This document shows, in pieces, positions 1 to 7,364 of a DNA stretch of 38,585 nt. Made by a program: the position numbers and the translations under genes. The notes under the pieces are model-generated. The model was not told the DNA's origin. It saw only the letters and a list, made by a program, of their open reading frames with translations, and did not search any database. Source of the stretch: Chloroflexota bacterium (GTDB taxonomy: Bacteria; Chloroflexota; Anaerolineae; Anaerolineales; UBA11858); the NCBI GenBank assembly GCA_030666985.1, contig DAOUWT010000002.1, positions 1 through 38,585 on the forward strand. The letters are read 5' to 3'. Every line of letters starts with the position of its first letter. Within the stretch, counting starts at the first letter, position 1.

Positions 1-66
1 CCCTGATCTCCTGCTTCCCTGATCTCCTGCTTCCCTGTTCTCCTGATGCCTAGTTCCCTGATTCCT
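1..66 (-). repeat. degenerate octamer array at the rpoD stop
   Basis: On the plus strand the sequence alternates units close to TCCCTGAT and CTCCTGCT, with later units drifting (for example TCCCTGTT and CTCCTGAT). Read in the sense of rpoD it is purine-rich (ATCAGGGA-like). It begins at the rpoD stop: the TAG runs straight into GGAATCAGG. The left edge of the window cuts the array. No gene is visible in it. Confidence 0.7.
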
Positions 67-1483
67 ACAAGAAATCCTCCAACGTAGAAGACACGTTCGG
101 GCTGCGCAACTTCCGCAAAGCTTTCGCTTCTATTTGCCGGATGCGTTCCCGGGTAACATCGAAATATCGTCCAACATCCTCCAAGGTATGCGTTATACCA
201 TCCTTCAATCCAAACCGTAGTTCTAACACCTGTCGTTCGCGAGTAGATAAGTTTTCCAACGTTTTTTGTAATTGTTTCTGCATCATCTCTCTCGCTGTCG
301 CTTCGAGGGGAGCTAAAGCCTCTTTGTCTTCGACGAAATCACCCAATTGATTGTCATTTTCGTCGCCAACGGGACGGTCCAAGGACATAGGTGCTTCAGC
401 AGCTCGTAAATATTTAGTGACTTTGCTGGTGGCTTTCCGCCAACGCCGGTTCATTTCCACAGGGATAGCGCTCCCTTCTTGGAGGTGCTTATGGATTGTT
501 TTCTTGTCTCGCGGGTCAAGGTAATCTGTTTCTAGGGCAATGTCTTCAGGCGTGGGGTCCTGTCCTAACTTTTGTGTCAAATGGCGTCTAATACGGAGTA
601 AATGGGTCACTGTCTCGAAAACATGCACCGGGATACGAATCGTCCGAGCCTTATCGGCAATAGAGCGGCTCACCGATTGCCGGATCCACCAAGTAGCATA
701 AGTGCTAAACTTATATCCCCGTGTCGGGTCGAATTTTACAACCGCACGCAATAATCCCACATTCCCTTCTTGAATCAGGTCCAAAAAAGGGTTTCCCCGC
801 CCGATATACCGCTTGGCCACGCTGACCACCAACCGCAAATTGGCGCGAATTATAGCATTGTACCCTTCATAATAGCGGCTCCACAAGTCATCAATCTCTA
901 CTTGAAGAGATTCATCTCCGGGTAAACGCTTTGTGAAATCTTTCAGCGCAGGCAAATCTCCTTTAGTTTTAATGACATACGCCCTTAACCACGCACTAAC
1001 TTCCTCTGGAAAGGAATAAAAAGCAATAAAGAGGGTAAAAATATTATCTGCCACACCTCTCCACTTAACATCTTTTCCCCATAAGCCATTATCTAAATAA
1101 GCGCGTGTATAAGAAGGAGATTCTAAATCCCAAGTCTCCCGCAAAGTACCGGCTTCTTCGATGATAGAGACCAAATCAGGGCATTCCAACTCCAATCGCA
1201 CTATGTCCTCTCGAACCCGTCGCCATGCTACCGTCAACTCGTCATACAAGGCCCGAAAAAAATTTGTAGGGGTATTTTCACCATTGCGGGTGAAGGGATG
1301 CTCCCTCCTGATGCTGATCATCCGGCGCGTGGAGAGCAAACGTACACCCAACCAGAATTCCTGATTCGGCTCCAGAAGGTCAATGGTGCCAATATCGTTC
1401 AGGTACATCTGAACAGGGTCATCTCTAACCGCTGCCCTGATGTTGGCCTTCTCCACATCTCTGGGAGATGCACCAGTCTCCAT
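65..1483 (-). CDS. rpoD: RNA polymerase primary sigma factor (RpoD/SigA family)
   Basis: This is a sigma-70 family factor that directs RNA polymerase to promoters, 472 aa from the chosen start. Region 1.2 lies near residues 20-50 (DDPVQMYLNDIG). Regions 2.1-2.4 are near 204-285 (NLRLVVSVAKRY, DLIQEGNVGLLRAV, YKFSTYATWWIRQ). Region 4 is near 405-472, with the helix-turn-helix VTRERIRQIEAKALRKLR. Region 1.1 is absent, and about 150 poorly conserved, tryptophan-rich residues separate regions 1.2 and 2. The start is the ATG at 1483, which has a strong GGAGGAGG ribosome site just upstream; the frame stays open to 1543 but that stretch looks non-coding. It follows dnaG on the same strand, as in the classic macromolecular-synthesis operon. 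Whether it is the only housekeeping sigma cannot be told from this window. Confidence 0.93.
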   Translation of the reverse strand: METGASPRDVEKANIRAAVRDDPVQMYLNDIGTIDLLEPNQEFWLGVRLLSTRRMISIRREHPFTRNGENTPTNFFRALYDELTVAWRRVREDIVRLELECPDLVSIIEEAGTLRETWDLESPSYTRAYLDNGLWGKDVKWRGVADNIFTLFIAFYSFPEEVSAWLRAYVIKTKGDLPALKDFTKRLPGDESLQVEIDDLWSRYYEGYNAIIRANLRLVVSVAKRYIGRGNPFLDLIQEGNVGLLRAVVKFDPTRGYKFSTYATWWIRQSVSRSIADKARTIRIPVHVFETVTHLLRIRRHLTQKLGQDPTPEDIALETDYLDPRDKKTIHKHLQEGSAIPVEMNRRWRKATSKVTKYLRAAEAPMSLDRPVGDENDNQLGDFVEDKEALAPLEATAREMMQKQLQKTLENLSTRERQVLELRFGLKDGITHTLEDVGRYFDVTRERIRQIEAKALRKLRSPNVSSTLEDFL

Positions 1484-1549
1484 ACGACTCCTCCTCCATT
1501 CGGAAGCACACCAAAGGTACACACCGTGAGCTTCCAACTCCAAAAAGGT

Positions 1550-1607
1550 ATTTCACGCAACACGCCTCACTCTTCACGCTTCACGTTTATCACGTTTCAC
1601 TCTTCAC
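1550..1607 (-). repeat. heptamer array between dnaG and rpoD
   Basis: Eight units of the GTGANRN type in dnaG sense (GTGAAGA, GTGAAAC, GTGAAGC, GTGAGGC, GTGTTGC and relatives), all of 7 bp except one of 9 bp. The dnaG TGA stop lies inside the first unit, GTGAAGA at 1601-1607. The array fills half of the 120-bp dnaG-rpoD spacer. Confidence 0.8.
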
Positions 1608-3538
1608 ATCCGCATCTCCAAAGCCGCCGCTCGGTTTGTATAACGCTCCTTCGCGATATCTATTTTATGCAAATTAGACAAATATTGCATAACAGTTTTC
1701 TGGTACTCAGTAGCTTTGAGATCCCCATTTTCCTGTTCGCTTTCTATTACGTAATCTAAATGAATTTTCTTGTCGAGTATGTACCAGCGCCGTAAATTTA
1801 ATAAGGCCAACATCACATCTTCCAAAACCTTATCCGTCTTGGGATCAAACTCTGCCGTATGCGCCAACAACTCATCCACCGATTCTATGAGCGTCATCGG
1901 GAGATTTCCAAGCACGTGATTGGCCGGTTCCACTTCCTCTTGCTTCAAAGCTTTGCGCACCAATTCGAACACAATTTGATGATCAATATTCTGAAAATCC
2001 TTCTCGTTAATGCGTTCCAACCCCGCCTCGCTCAAACGACGGTCAACCTTATACATCAATTCTGGATGTCTGACCAAGAACCCCACACAATGAGCTTCAT
2101 AAACTATTTCTTTTCTTGGGGGAGGAACCTGGCGTGCGGCCCCTTGGTCAGGTGGAAACTCGGGGGGGCGTGGTCGCCGTTGCTGGTAAGGTCTTCCAGC
2201 CGGGGGGGGGCGGAAACCCAGCAGGGAGCGTTCGTCCACCTTGAGCATGCGTGCCAGGCGCTGCAAATAAGTATCGCGCTCTATTGCGCTGGGAATATCA
2301 TTGATCAAAGGCAAAACTTGGGCTGCAACCTCGCTCTTGGTTTTGGCGTCTTCAAGGTCGCGTCCTTCGGCCAGCATTTCCATAACGTGGACGACAACAG
2401 GGCGTGCCTCCGCCACAATCTGCTCCCACTCCCCTGGGTCACGGTTGACCACGTCGTCGGGGTCCATCCCCGGCGGGAGAGTCGCCACCCGCAGGTCGGC
2501 CTGAATGCGGGCCTCCCGGCGCAGCAATCCCCGCGCATCGAAAACCAGGTCAGTAGTTCTGTCCAGAGATTCGCGAGCAACTTCCAGGCCGCGCAAGGTT
2601 GCCTTTATCCCGGCGGCATCCGAGTCCATGGCCAGGATAATGCGCTTCGTGTAGCGTTTGAGTACCCGGAGATGCTCATCTGTCAGGGCTGTGCCCATCG
2701 TGGCCACCACGTTAGAATAACCGTGCTGGTGAGGGGCAATCACGCCCATATAGCCCTCCACGATAACGGCCTGATCCCCGGCCCGAATACCTCTCCCGGC
2801 TTTATCTAATCCATAAAGAATTTTACCCTTGTCGAACAAAACCGTCTGCGGGGAGTTGAGATATTTGGGAACCCCGTCCGGGTCTAGTGTCCGCGCCCCG
2901 AACCCAGTCATCCGCCCCCCCCGGTCCCGGATCGGGATCATCATCCGGTGGCGGAAGCGGTCGTACACGCCCCCGCCGTCTCGCTCCGTGACCAGGCCCA
3001 CCTCCCCCAAATCCCCCTCGCTATAGCCCTTGGTTTTGAAATAATTGGTGGTGGCTTCCCAGGAATTGGGGGCATATCCCAGCCCAAAGGCTTCTATGGC
3101 CTCGTCGGTCAATCCCCGCTCGTGCAAATAATCCAAAGCCACTTTACCGGCATCCGTGTTATAGAGATTGTGGCGGTAAAACATGACCGCTTCCTCGAGC
3201 AACTTTCGCAGGCGGACATGTTCTTCTTTTTTCTCTTGTTCTTGGGGGGTCAATGGCTTGAGCTGAACCCCGGCCCGTTGCGCCAAATTCCGCAAAGCCT
3301 CCGGGAAATCCCAGCCTTCTCGCTTCATCACAAAGTTGAAAATATCCCCGCCTTCATTGCATTCCCCAAAACAATGCCAGGTTTGGGTATCTGGGAAAAC
3401 GGCAAAGGACGGCGTCCGGGTGTTGGCATGGAAAGGGCAAAAGCCAGAATAACTCTTGCCCGAACGGCGCAGTTCCACGCTCTCGGAAACCAGGTCAACT
3501 ATATCTATGCGGTCTTTAATTTCGTCAGTTACGCTCAT
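1604..3538 (-). CDS. dnaG: DNA primase DnaG
   Basis: This primase makes RNA primers at the replication fork. It is 644 aa, usual for the family. The N-terminal CHC2 zinc ribbon has Cys34, His37, Cys56 and Cys60; the last pair sits in CFGEC, so it is spaced CxxxC rather than the usual CxxC. The primase core is followed by a TOPRIM domain around 255-320 (VIVEGYMG with the catalytic Glu, then AMDSDAAG with the Asp pair). A proline-rich linker near 445-475 leads to a helical C-terminal region, expected to bind the DnaB helicase. The ATG at 3538 lacks a good Shine-Dalgarno, but no better start is seen. It is the first gene of a two-gene unit with rpoD, probably transcribed from the extended -10 promoter at 3587-3595. 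Confidence 0.95.
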   Translation of the reverse strand: MSVTDEIKDRIDIVDLVSESVELRRSGKSYSGFCPFHANTRTPSFAVFPDTQTWHCFGECNEGGDIFNFVMKREGWDFPEALRNLAQRAGVQLKPLTPQEQEKKEEHVRLRKLLEEAVMFYRHNLYNTDAGKVALDYLHERGLTDEAIEAFGLGYAPNSWEATTNYFKTKGYSEGDLGEVGLVTERDGGGVYDRFRHRMMIPIRDRGGRMTGFGARTLDPDGVPKYLNSPQTVLFDKGKILYGLDKAGRGIRAGDQAVIVEGYMGVIAPHQHGYSNVVATMGTALTDEHLRVLKRYTKRIILAMDSDAAGIKATLRGLEVARESLDRTTDLVFDARGLLRREARIQADLRVATLPPGMDPDDVVNRDPGEWEQIVAEARPVVVHVMEMLAEGRDLEDAKTKSEVAAQVLPLINDIPSAIERDTYLQRLARMLKVDERSLLGFRPPPAGRPYQQRRPRPPEFPPDQGAARQVPPPRKEIVYEAHCVGFLVRHPELMYKVDRRLSEAGLERINEKDFQNIDHQIVFELVRKALKQEEVEPANHVLGNLPMTLIESVDELLAHTAEFDPKTDKVLEDVMLALLNLRRWYILDKKIHLDYVIESEQENGDLKATEYQKTVMQYLSNLHKIDIAKERYTNRAAALEMRM

Positions 3539-3586
3539 AGTGAATTGAAGAAGGTGAGAAATGTTTGTTTAGGCGGTACAAAGACG

Positions 3587-3595
3587 ATTATACCA
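3587..3595 (-). promoter_or_regulatory. extended -10 promoter for dnaG-rpoD
   Basis: On the minus strand the sequence reads TGGTATAAT, a perfect -10 hexamer with the TGn extension, about 50 nt upstream of the dnaG ATG. The hexamer 17 bp upstream (TCGGTC) is a poor -35, which an extended -10 can compensate. Assignment is by motif and position only. Confidence 0.5.
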
Positions 3596-3892
3596 GTTTT
3601 GTGAACCAAGACCGAGATGGTTTATAGGAAAGGTGATTGCATTTGATATTGTAATCATTCCCCCCCTCGGAGGCTCTACGGAGATGGGTGGGAGCGCAAG
3701 CGGCTGGGGGTCACGGTGTTGCCCAAGGGCTAGCATACAACATTCAACTTGCCGAAATTGCGCGTTAGCGTTATCATGTGTGAGTGAGATAGTACAAGTC
3801 AGGATGTTAGCGTGTGTGATCGTCCGAGAGTAGATGTTTAGCCCTGGTCGCGTGTTTCAGGTTGATAATGTTTCACGCAAAGTGAGAAAAAG
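3596..3892. other. intergenic stretch without recognised features
   Basis: About 300 bp between the divergent dnaG and RHH genes. It contains a C-rich run and GT-rich sequence. I see no convincing ORF, array or strong hairpin, and no good promoter for the rightward gene. Confidence 0.4.
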
Positions 3893-4306
3893 ATGAACGA
3901 ACAAACCATAACCATAACTTTGCCGGATGCGGTTTACGACCGTGTAAGAACGACGGCTCAAGCAACTGCGCTTACTTCGGAAGAAGTCGTCAAGCAATCG
4001 GTCGTGCTTTTATTACCCGCTTTTGAAGCGGATATGACGCCGCATCTGCGTTTAAGCCTGACCAAATTTTCGCTATTGAGTGACGTGCAACTTTGGAAAA
4101 CGGCCAATTCGGTCATGAGCCACGCCCGTCAGTTGCGCTTGGAGGAATTAGCCGAATTACAAAAGCAGTGTTCGCTCACAAAAAATGAGCAGGCGGAATT
4201 GGACGATTTAATGGATGAAGCTCAATACATAATGCTGCGTAAAGCGGAAGCCCGCCGCGTTTTGGCGCAACGTGGTCACATTGTTTTCAAACCGGTTGAG
4301 CTTTAA
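3893..4306 (+). CDS. ribbon-helix-helix-like protein paired with HNH gene
   Basis: A 137-aa soluble protein. The N-terminus (QTITITLPDAVYDRVRTTA, then a helix with SEEVVKQSV) looks like the beta strand and first helix of a CopG/Arc-type RHH DNA-binding fold. The remainder is helical and charged (EELAELQKQ, AELDDLMDEAQ, LRKAEARRVLAQRG). Its TAA stop is followed after one base by the ATG of the HNH gene, so the two are almost certainly translated together. From general knowledge, similar RHH-like/HNH neighbours recur in Chloroflexota and cyanobacteria without an assigned function. Regulator or antitoxin of the HNH protein is the simplest guess. The ribosome site is weak. Confidence 0.75.
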   Translation: MNEQTITITLPDAVYDRVRTTAQATALTSEEVVKQSVVLLLPAFEADMTPHLRLSLTKFSLLSDVQLWKTANSVMSHARQLRLEELAELQKQCSLTKNEQAELDDLMDEAQYIMLRKAEARRVLAQRGHIVFKPVEL

Positions 4307-4307
4307 G

Positions 4308-4727
4308 ATGTCCGCGTCTGTCGAATTGCGAACGTTGCTCGAAAAGCGGGACGAAAAACGTTGTTCGTACTGTCTTACTAGCGAGGATAACTGTGGTCTC
4401 AGAATGCACGTCGACCACATCGTGCCCGAATCAAGCGGCGGCCGCACGACTCGCGAAAATCTATGTCTGGCCTGTTTTTCGTGCAACGTGCATAAAGGAG
4501 CGAAACAGACCTGGCGAGACCCCTTGACTCGGGAAATCACGCCTTTGTTTCATCCACTGCAACAAGATTGGAATGAGCATTTTTGCTGGGATGAAAGTAA
4601 AATCAAAATAATAGGATTGTCACCTTGTGGAAGAGCGACGATCTCAGCCTTAAAGATGAACAATTCCACGGTAGTAAATGCCCGAAGGCGTTGGGTCAGT
4701 GCTGGTTGGCATCCACCCGAATTATGA
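4308..4727 (+). CDS. HNH endonuclease-like protein
   Basis: 139 aa from the ATG at 4308, one base after the stop of the upstream gene. A Cys-x2-Cys (CSYC) precedes the HNH core HVDHIVPESSGG, followed by NLCLACFSCNVHKG with a second Cys-x2-Cys and the final Asn/His of the motif. This is the zinc-bound beta-beta-alpha nuclease fold. The C-terminal third (PLFHPLQQDWNEHF and GRATISALKMNN) matches the pattern seen in small stand-alone HNH proteins of Chloroflexota and cyanobacteria. It is expected to cut DNA. Whether it works in defence, as a toxin or as a homing-type nuclease is unknown. No intron, intein or phage genes are nearby. Confidence 0.85.
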   Translation: MSASVELRTLLEKRDEKRCSYCLTSEDNCGLRMHVDHIVPESSGGRTTRENLCLACFSCNVHKGAKQTWRDPLTREITPLFHPLQQDWNEHFCWDESKIKIIGLSPCGRATISALKMNNSTVVNARRRWVSAGWHPPEL

Positions 4728-4750
4728 CAAGTTGAATTCGTCTTTAGCCA

Positions 4751-4813
4751 AGACCTCCGAGGTTTGCACTTCACTAGCCTACGGGCTGTACACCGTAAAA
4801 ACCTCGGAGGTCT
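4751..4813. repeat. long inverted repeat, AGACCTCCGAGGTTT type
   Basis: Perfect 15-bp arms at 4751-4765 (AGACCTCCGAGGTTT) and 4799-4813 (AAACCTCGGAGGTCT) enclose a 33-bp loop. Each arm is itself a near-palindrome around its central base, so either arm or the whole unit could form a hairpin. It lies 24 bp after the HNH stop and may end that transcript. Related units occur at 5788, 12183 and 15819. Confidence 0.8.
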
Positions 4814-5071
4814 GCCGTGCCAGAAGGGGGAGGTGAACGCTTACGAATAATCACCAGTTTCACAATATACCACCCAATATGGTACAATCTCTGCCTTGAA
4901 TTCTCTCAGGAAACTATTTGGGTGCATTTCAAATGAGTTGAGAAAAGTCCGTATTGCGTGTTGCATATTCTGTTTTGAGAAGGTAACGCAACACGCAACA
5001 CTTGCATGGTTTCAACTGAAATGAAACACACCCAAATTATTAATAGACAACTTCTAAGGAGCAAGAACAAC

Positions 5072-5719
5072 ATGGGTTTAAGTCATCTACTAGACAGCGT
5101 TGCAATGTGGGCCCAAGACATTATCCGCGCCATGGGATATTGGGGATTGGGGTTTATAATGTTTCTCGAGAACGTTTTTCCGCCCATCCCATCCGAGGCC
5201 GTATTGCCAATGGCCGGGTGGTTGGCCTACGAAAAAGAGGGGAATTTCACATTATGGGGCGTGACGCTGGTGGGAGCGATCGGCTCTATTGCCGGGGCAT
5301 TGGTATTCTACGGGCTAGGTCACTGGTTTGGCGAGGAACGGGTGCGCCAATTGCTGCGCCGCTTCGGAAAATGGTTCTTGCTCACCGAAGCAGATTTCGA
5401 TACCGCCCTAAATTGGTTCGAACGCTACGGCGAGTTTGTGATCTTTTTTGGTCGCATGGTTCCCATTGTGCGCAGCTTGGTTTCTATCCCGGCCGGAATA
5501 GCCCGCATGAACCTGGGACTTTTCAATATATACACCGCAATAGGCACGGGCCTGTGGAGTTTCCTGCTCGCTTGGGCGGGGTATATATTAGGCCAAAACT
5601 GGGGCTTGGTCATGGAGTGGATAGATAAATACGAAAAAGTTGTTCTCGTCCTCGGTGTGGGAGTTGTGGTCGTTTTTGTGGTGAGCCGCTTGCGCCAAAA
5701 AATGAAGAGTGAAACGTGA
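5072..5719 (+). CDS. DedA family (VTT domain) membrane protein
   Basis: A 215-aa integral membrane protein of the DedA/VTT superfamily, members of which have been linked to lipid scrambling and flipping, including undecaprenyl-phosphate recycling. Seen here: the motif ENVFPPIPSE with the conserved acidic residue in the first re-entrant segment, a second hydrophobic block near 55-80, the motif FFGRMVPIVRSLVSIPAGIARM with its paired Arg, and two C-terminal membrane spans. The ATG at 5072 is chosen because TAAGGA lies 11 bases before it; an ATG at 5006 would add 22 unlikely residues. The last residues (MKSET) and the TGA stop are encoded inside a heptamer repeat array, so the extreme C-terminus is repeat-derived. 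The specific substrate is unknown. Confidence 0.9.
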   Translation: MGLSHLLDSVAMWAQDIIRAMGYWGLGFIMFLENVFPPIPSEAVLPMAGWLAYEKEGNFTLWGVTLVGAIGSIAGALVFYGLGHWFGEERVRQLLRRFGKWFLLTEADFDTALNWFERYGEFVIFFGRMVPIVRSLVSIPAGIARMNLGLFNIYTAIGTGLWSFLLAWAGYILGQNWGLVMEWIDKYEKVVLVLGVGVVVVFVVSRLRQKMKSET

Positions 5720-5750
5720 AGAGTGAAACGTGAAGAGTAATGAGTGGCGA
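5702..5750 (+). repeat. heptamer array containing the dedA stop
   Basis: Seven consecutive 7-bp units without phase slips: ATGAAGA, then a mix of GTGAAAC and GTGAAGA, ending GTAATGA and GTGGCGA. The stop codon TGA (5717-5719) is in the third unit. TGA recurs every 7 bases, so it falls in all three frames. Confidence 0.85.
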
Positions 5751-5787
5751 ATGAAATGATATGAATCTTGCCAACCCTTAAAAGATG

Positions 5788-5824
5788 AAAAACCTCGGAG
5801 GTTGCGAAACCCTCCGAGGTTTTT
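5788..5824. terminator. bidirectional intrinsic terminator
   Basis: A 14-bp perfect stem (5788-5801 with 5811-5824) around a 9-base loop, with A-tract on the left and T-tract on the right, so it can end both dedA (+) and the convergent lipoprotein gene (-). The stem core ACCTCGGAGG is the same near-palindrome as the inverted repeat at 4751-4813. Confidence 0.8.
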
Positions 5825-5866
5825 GCATACTCAATGACAACGCACATTTCTGCTAGCTCACTGCCC

Positions 5867-5924
5867 ACTGAATACTGAACACTGAACACTGAATACTGAA
5901 TACTGATCACTGATCACTGATCAC
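5867..5924 (-). repeat. heptamer array containing the lipoprotein stop
   Basis: Eight in-phase units: ACTGAAT and ACTGAAC variants followed by three ACTGATC copies. In gene sense they read GATCAGT and ATTCAGT. The TGA stop at 5907-5909 and the final residues VISDQ of the lipoprotein are encoded inside the array. Confidence 0.85.
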
Positions 5925-7214
5925 CCGAACCAACGCATCTCCCGGCGGAAGCCCCAATCCCTGGGAGGGGTCACGAGGAGATAGGCTCTCGACTACATCC
6001 ATTCCTTCAATGACTTCACCAAAAATCGTGTAGCCGCCGTTCAAGTCTGGGGACGGGCCGTAGGTGATGAAGAATTGGCTGCCGTTTGCCTCCGGCCCAG
6101 AGTTAGCCATAGCTACCAAACCGGCCCGGTCGAAGATCAACCCAGGGTCAATTTCTATGCCGAAAGAATAGCCGGGGTTCCCATATCCGGTTCCGGTGGG
6201 GTCACCGGTTTGGGCCATAAAGTCTGGTATCACGCGGTGAAAAGTGGTACCGTCATACCAGCCATTCTCGGCCAAAAAGAGGAAACTGTTCACTGCCAGA
6301 GGAGCCACGTCGGGGAAAAGTTCAATGACAATGTCGCCTTTTTCAGTTTCCAGAGTGACTTGGTAGGTGCTTTCTGGGTCTACGGTCAGGGACGGACATT
6401 CGCTAAACTGCTGATCCTCCAACTTGATCAACTTGACAATAGCCGTTAAAGTATCAAGGCTGGGTTGGGCCTTAAATTGCTGATAATTGATCATGATAAA
6501 AGGCGTGCCGGGGATGCCAATTTCCTGTCCTTTTACCCAGGTCGCTTCGGCTTTGGCAACAATTTCATCACTGCTAAAATCTGCCTCGAACTGCTCCTCG
6601 TCTAAACCCAAATCTTTGGCCTGGGCAACCACCCAGGTTTTGAAAGCAGCTACAGAAAGGCCGGCCCATTCACCTGGCTTTTCGTAGAGGAGGTCGTGCA
6701 TGGCCCAAAATTCATCCTGTAAGCCGGCGGCTTCAGCAGCCTGTGTGGATAAAAGGGCTTTATCGTGAATGCTGTCCAATGGAAAGTGACGGTAAACAAT
6801 GCGTACATCCTCGGGGAATTGGGCTTGAAGCTCTCTCAGAATCGGCGCTAGCTGAGGACAATACGGGCACTGAAAATCGGCATATTCCACAATCGTCACC
6901 GCCGCAGTTTCGGGGCCTTTGATCCAATCTGTTTCAGGGTCAGGGGTGAAGATTTCTAAGATCTCCTCGGATGGGGTAGGCTTGGGTGCATTGGGAACAC
7001 AGACCGCGTCCGTGGCCGTGACAGGTGCAGACTCCTCCTCTTCCTGAGTCGCAGGGATGGGGGATGGTGCTTCTTGCGGGACAACCTCTACGGTTTCCTC
7101 CGCCTCTGCCGCCGCTGCCACCGTAGGAGCAACTTCGGTTTTCGAAGTCCCCCCACAAGCAGTTAATAATAGGGTTAAAACTAACAACATTCCAATGGTT
7201 ATTTTTTTAAGCAT
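5907..7214 (-). CDS. lipoprotein with DsbA-like thioredoxin domain fused to cyclophilin PPIase
   Basis: About 435 aa, exported and lipid-anchored: MLKKITIGMLLVLTLLLTAC is a lipobox signal with the Cys at residue 20. An acidic Glu/Ala/Pro linker spans roughly 25-90. A DsbA-like/thioredoxin_4 domain covers about 90-270, with the active site FQCPYCP and the cis-Pro region GIPGTPF. A cyclophilin domain fills about 285-432 (FHRVIPDFMAQTGD, NSGPEANGSQFFIT, LNGGYTIFGEV). It is thus expected to act on disulfides and proline bonds of folding proteins outside the membrane. The start is set at 7214 by the AGGAG ribosome site and the signal peptide. The fusion of two foldase activities in one lipoprotein is unusual. 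The C-terminus runs into a heptamer array. Confidence 0.9.
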   Translation of the reverse strand: MLKKITIGMLLVLTLLLTACGGTSKTEVAPTVAAAAEAEETVEVVPQEAPSPIPATQEEEESAPVTATDAVCVPNAPKPTPSEEILEIFTPDPETDWIKGPETAAVTIVEYADFQCPYCPQLAPILRELQAQFPEDVRIVYRHFPLDSIHDKALLSTQAAEAAGLQDEFWAMHDLLYEKPGEWAGLSVAAFKTWVVAQAKDLGLDEEQFEADFSSDEIVAKAEATWVKGQEIGIPGTPFIMINYQQFKAQPSLDTLTAIVKLIKLEDQQFSECPSLTVDPESTYQVTLETEKGDIVIELFPDVAPLAVNSFLFLAENGWYDGTTFHRVIPDFMAQTGDPTGTGYGNPGYSFGIEIDPGLIFDRAGLVAMANSGPEANGSQFFITYGPSPDLNGGYTIFGEVIEGMDVVESLSPRDPSQGLGLPPGDALVRVISDQ

Positions 7215-7301
7215 ATTTTCTCCTGTAGATAATTTCTCCGAATTGCTTAAATACTGGCGCTTTTGTTTTCTCGTAAACACATATCAGGACGGGACAGAGT
7301 C

Positions 7302-7364
7302 CCTGATTCCTAATCCCTGATTCCTAATCCCTAGTCCCTAGTCCCTAGTCCCTGATTCCTTATT
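7302..7364 (-). repeat. heptamer array containing the stop of the HExxH gene
   Basis: Nine in-phase 7-bp units of the types CCTGATT, CCTAATC and CCTAGTC, ending in CCTTATT. The TAA stop (7360-7362, minus) sits in the last unit, which in gene sense is AATAAGG, followed by AATCAGG and GACTAGG units. TAG and TAA recur in shifting frames. Confidence 0.85.

Noticed and set aside
141..350. Open frames on the plus strand across rpoD and dnaG
   Set aside because: They are antisense to strongly recognised genes and show no family features.
1484..1543. N-terminal extension of rpoD to 1543
   Set aside because: The extra residues have no sigma-factor character, while the ATG at 1483 has a strong ribosome site.
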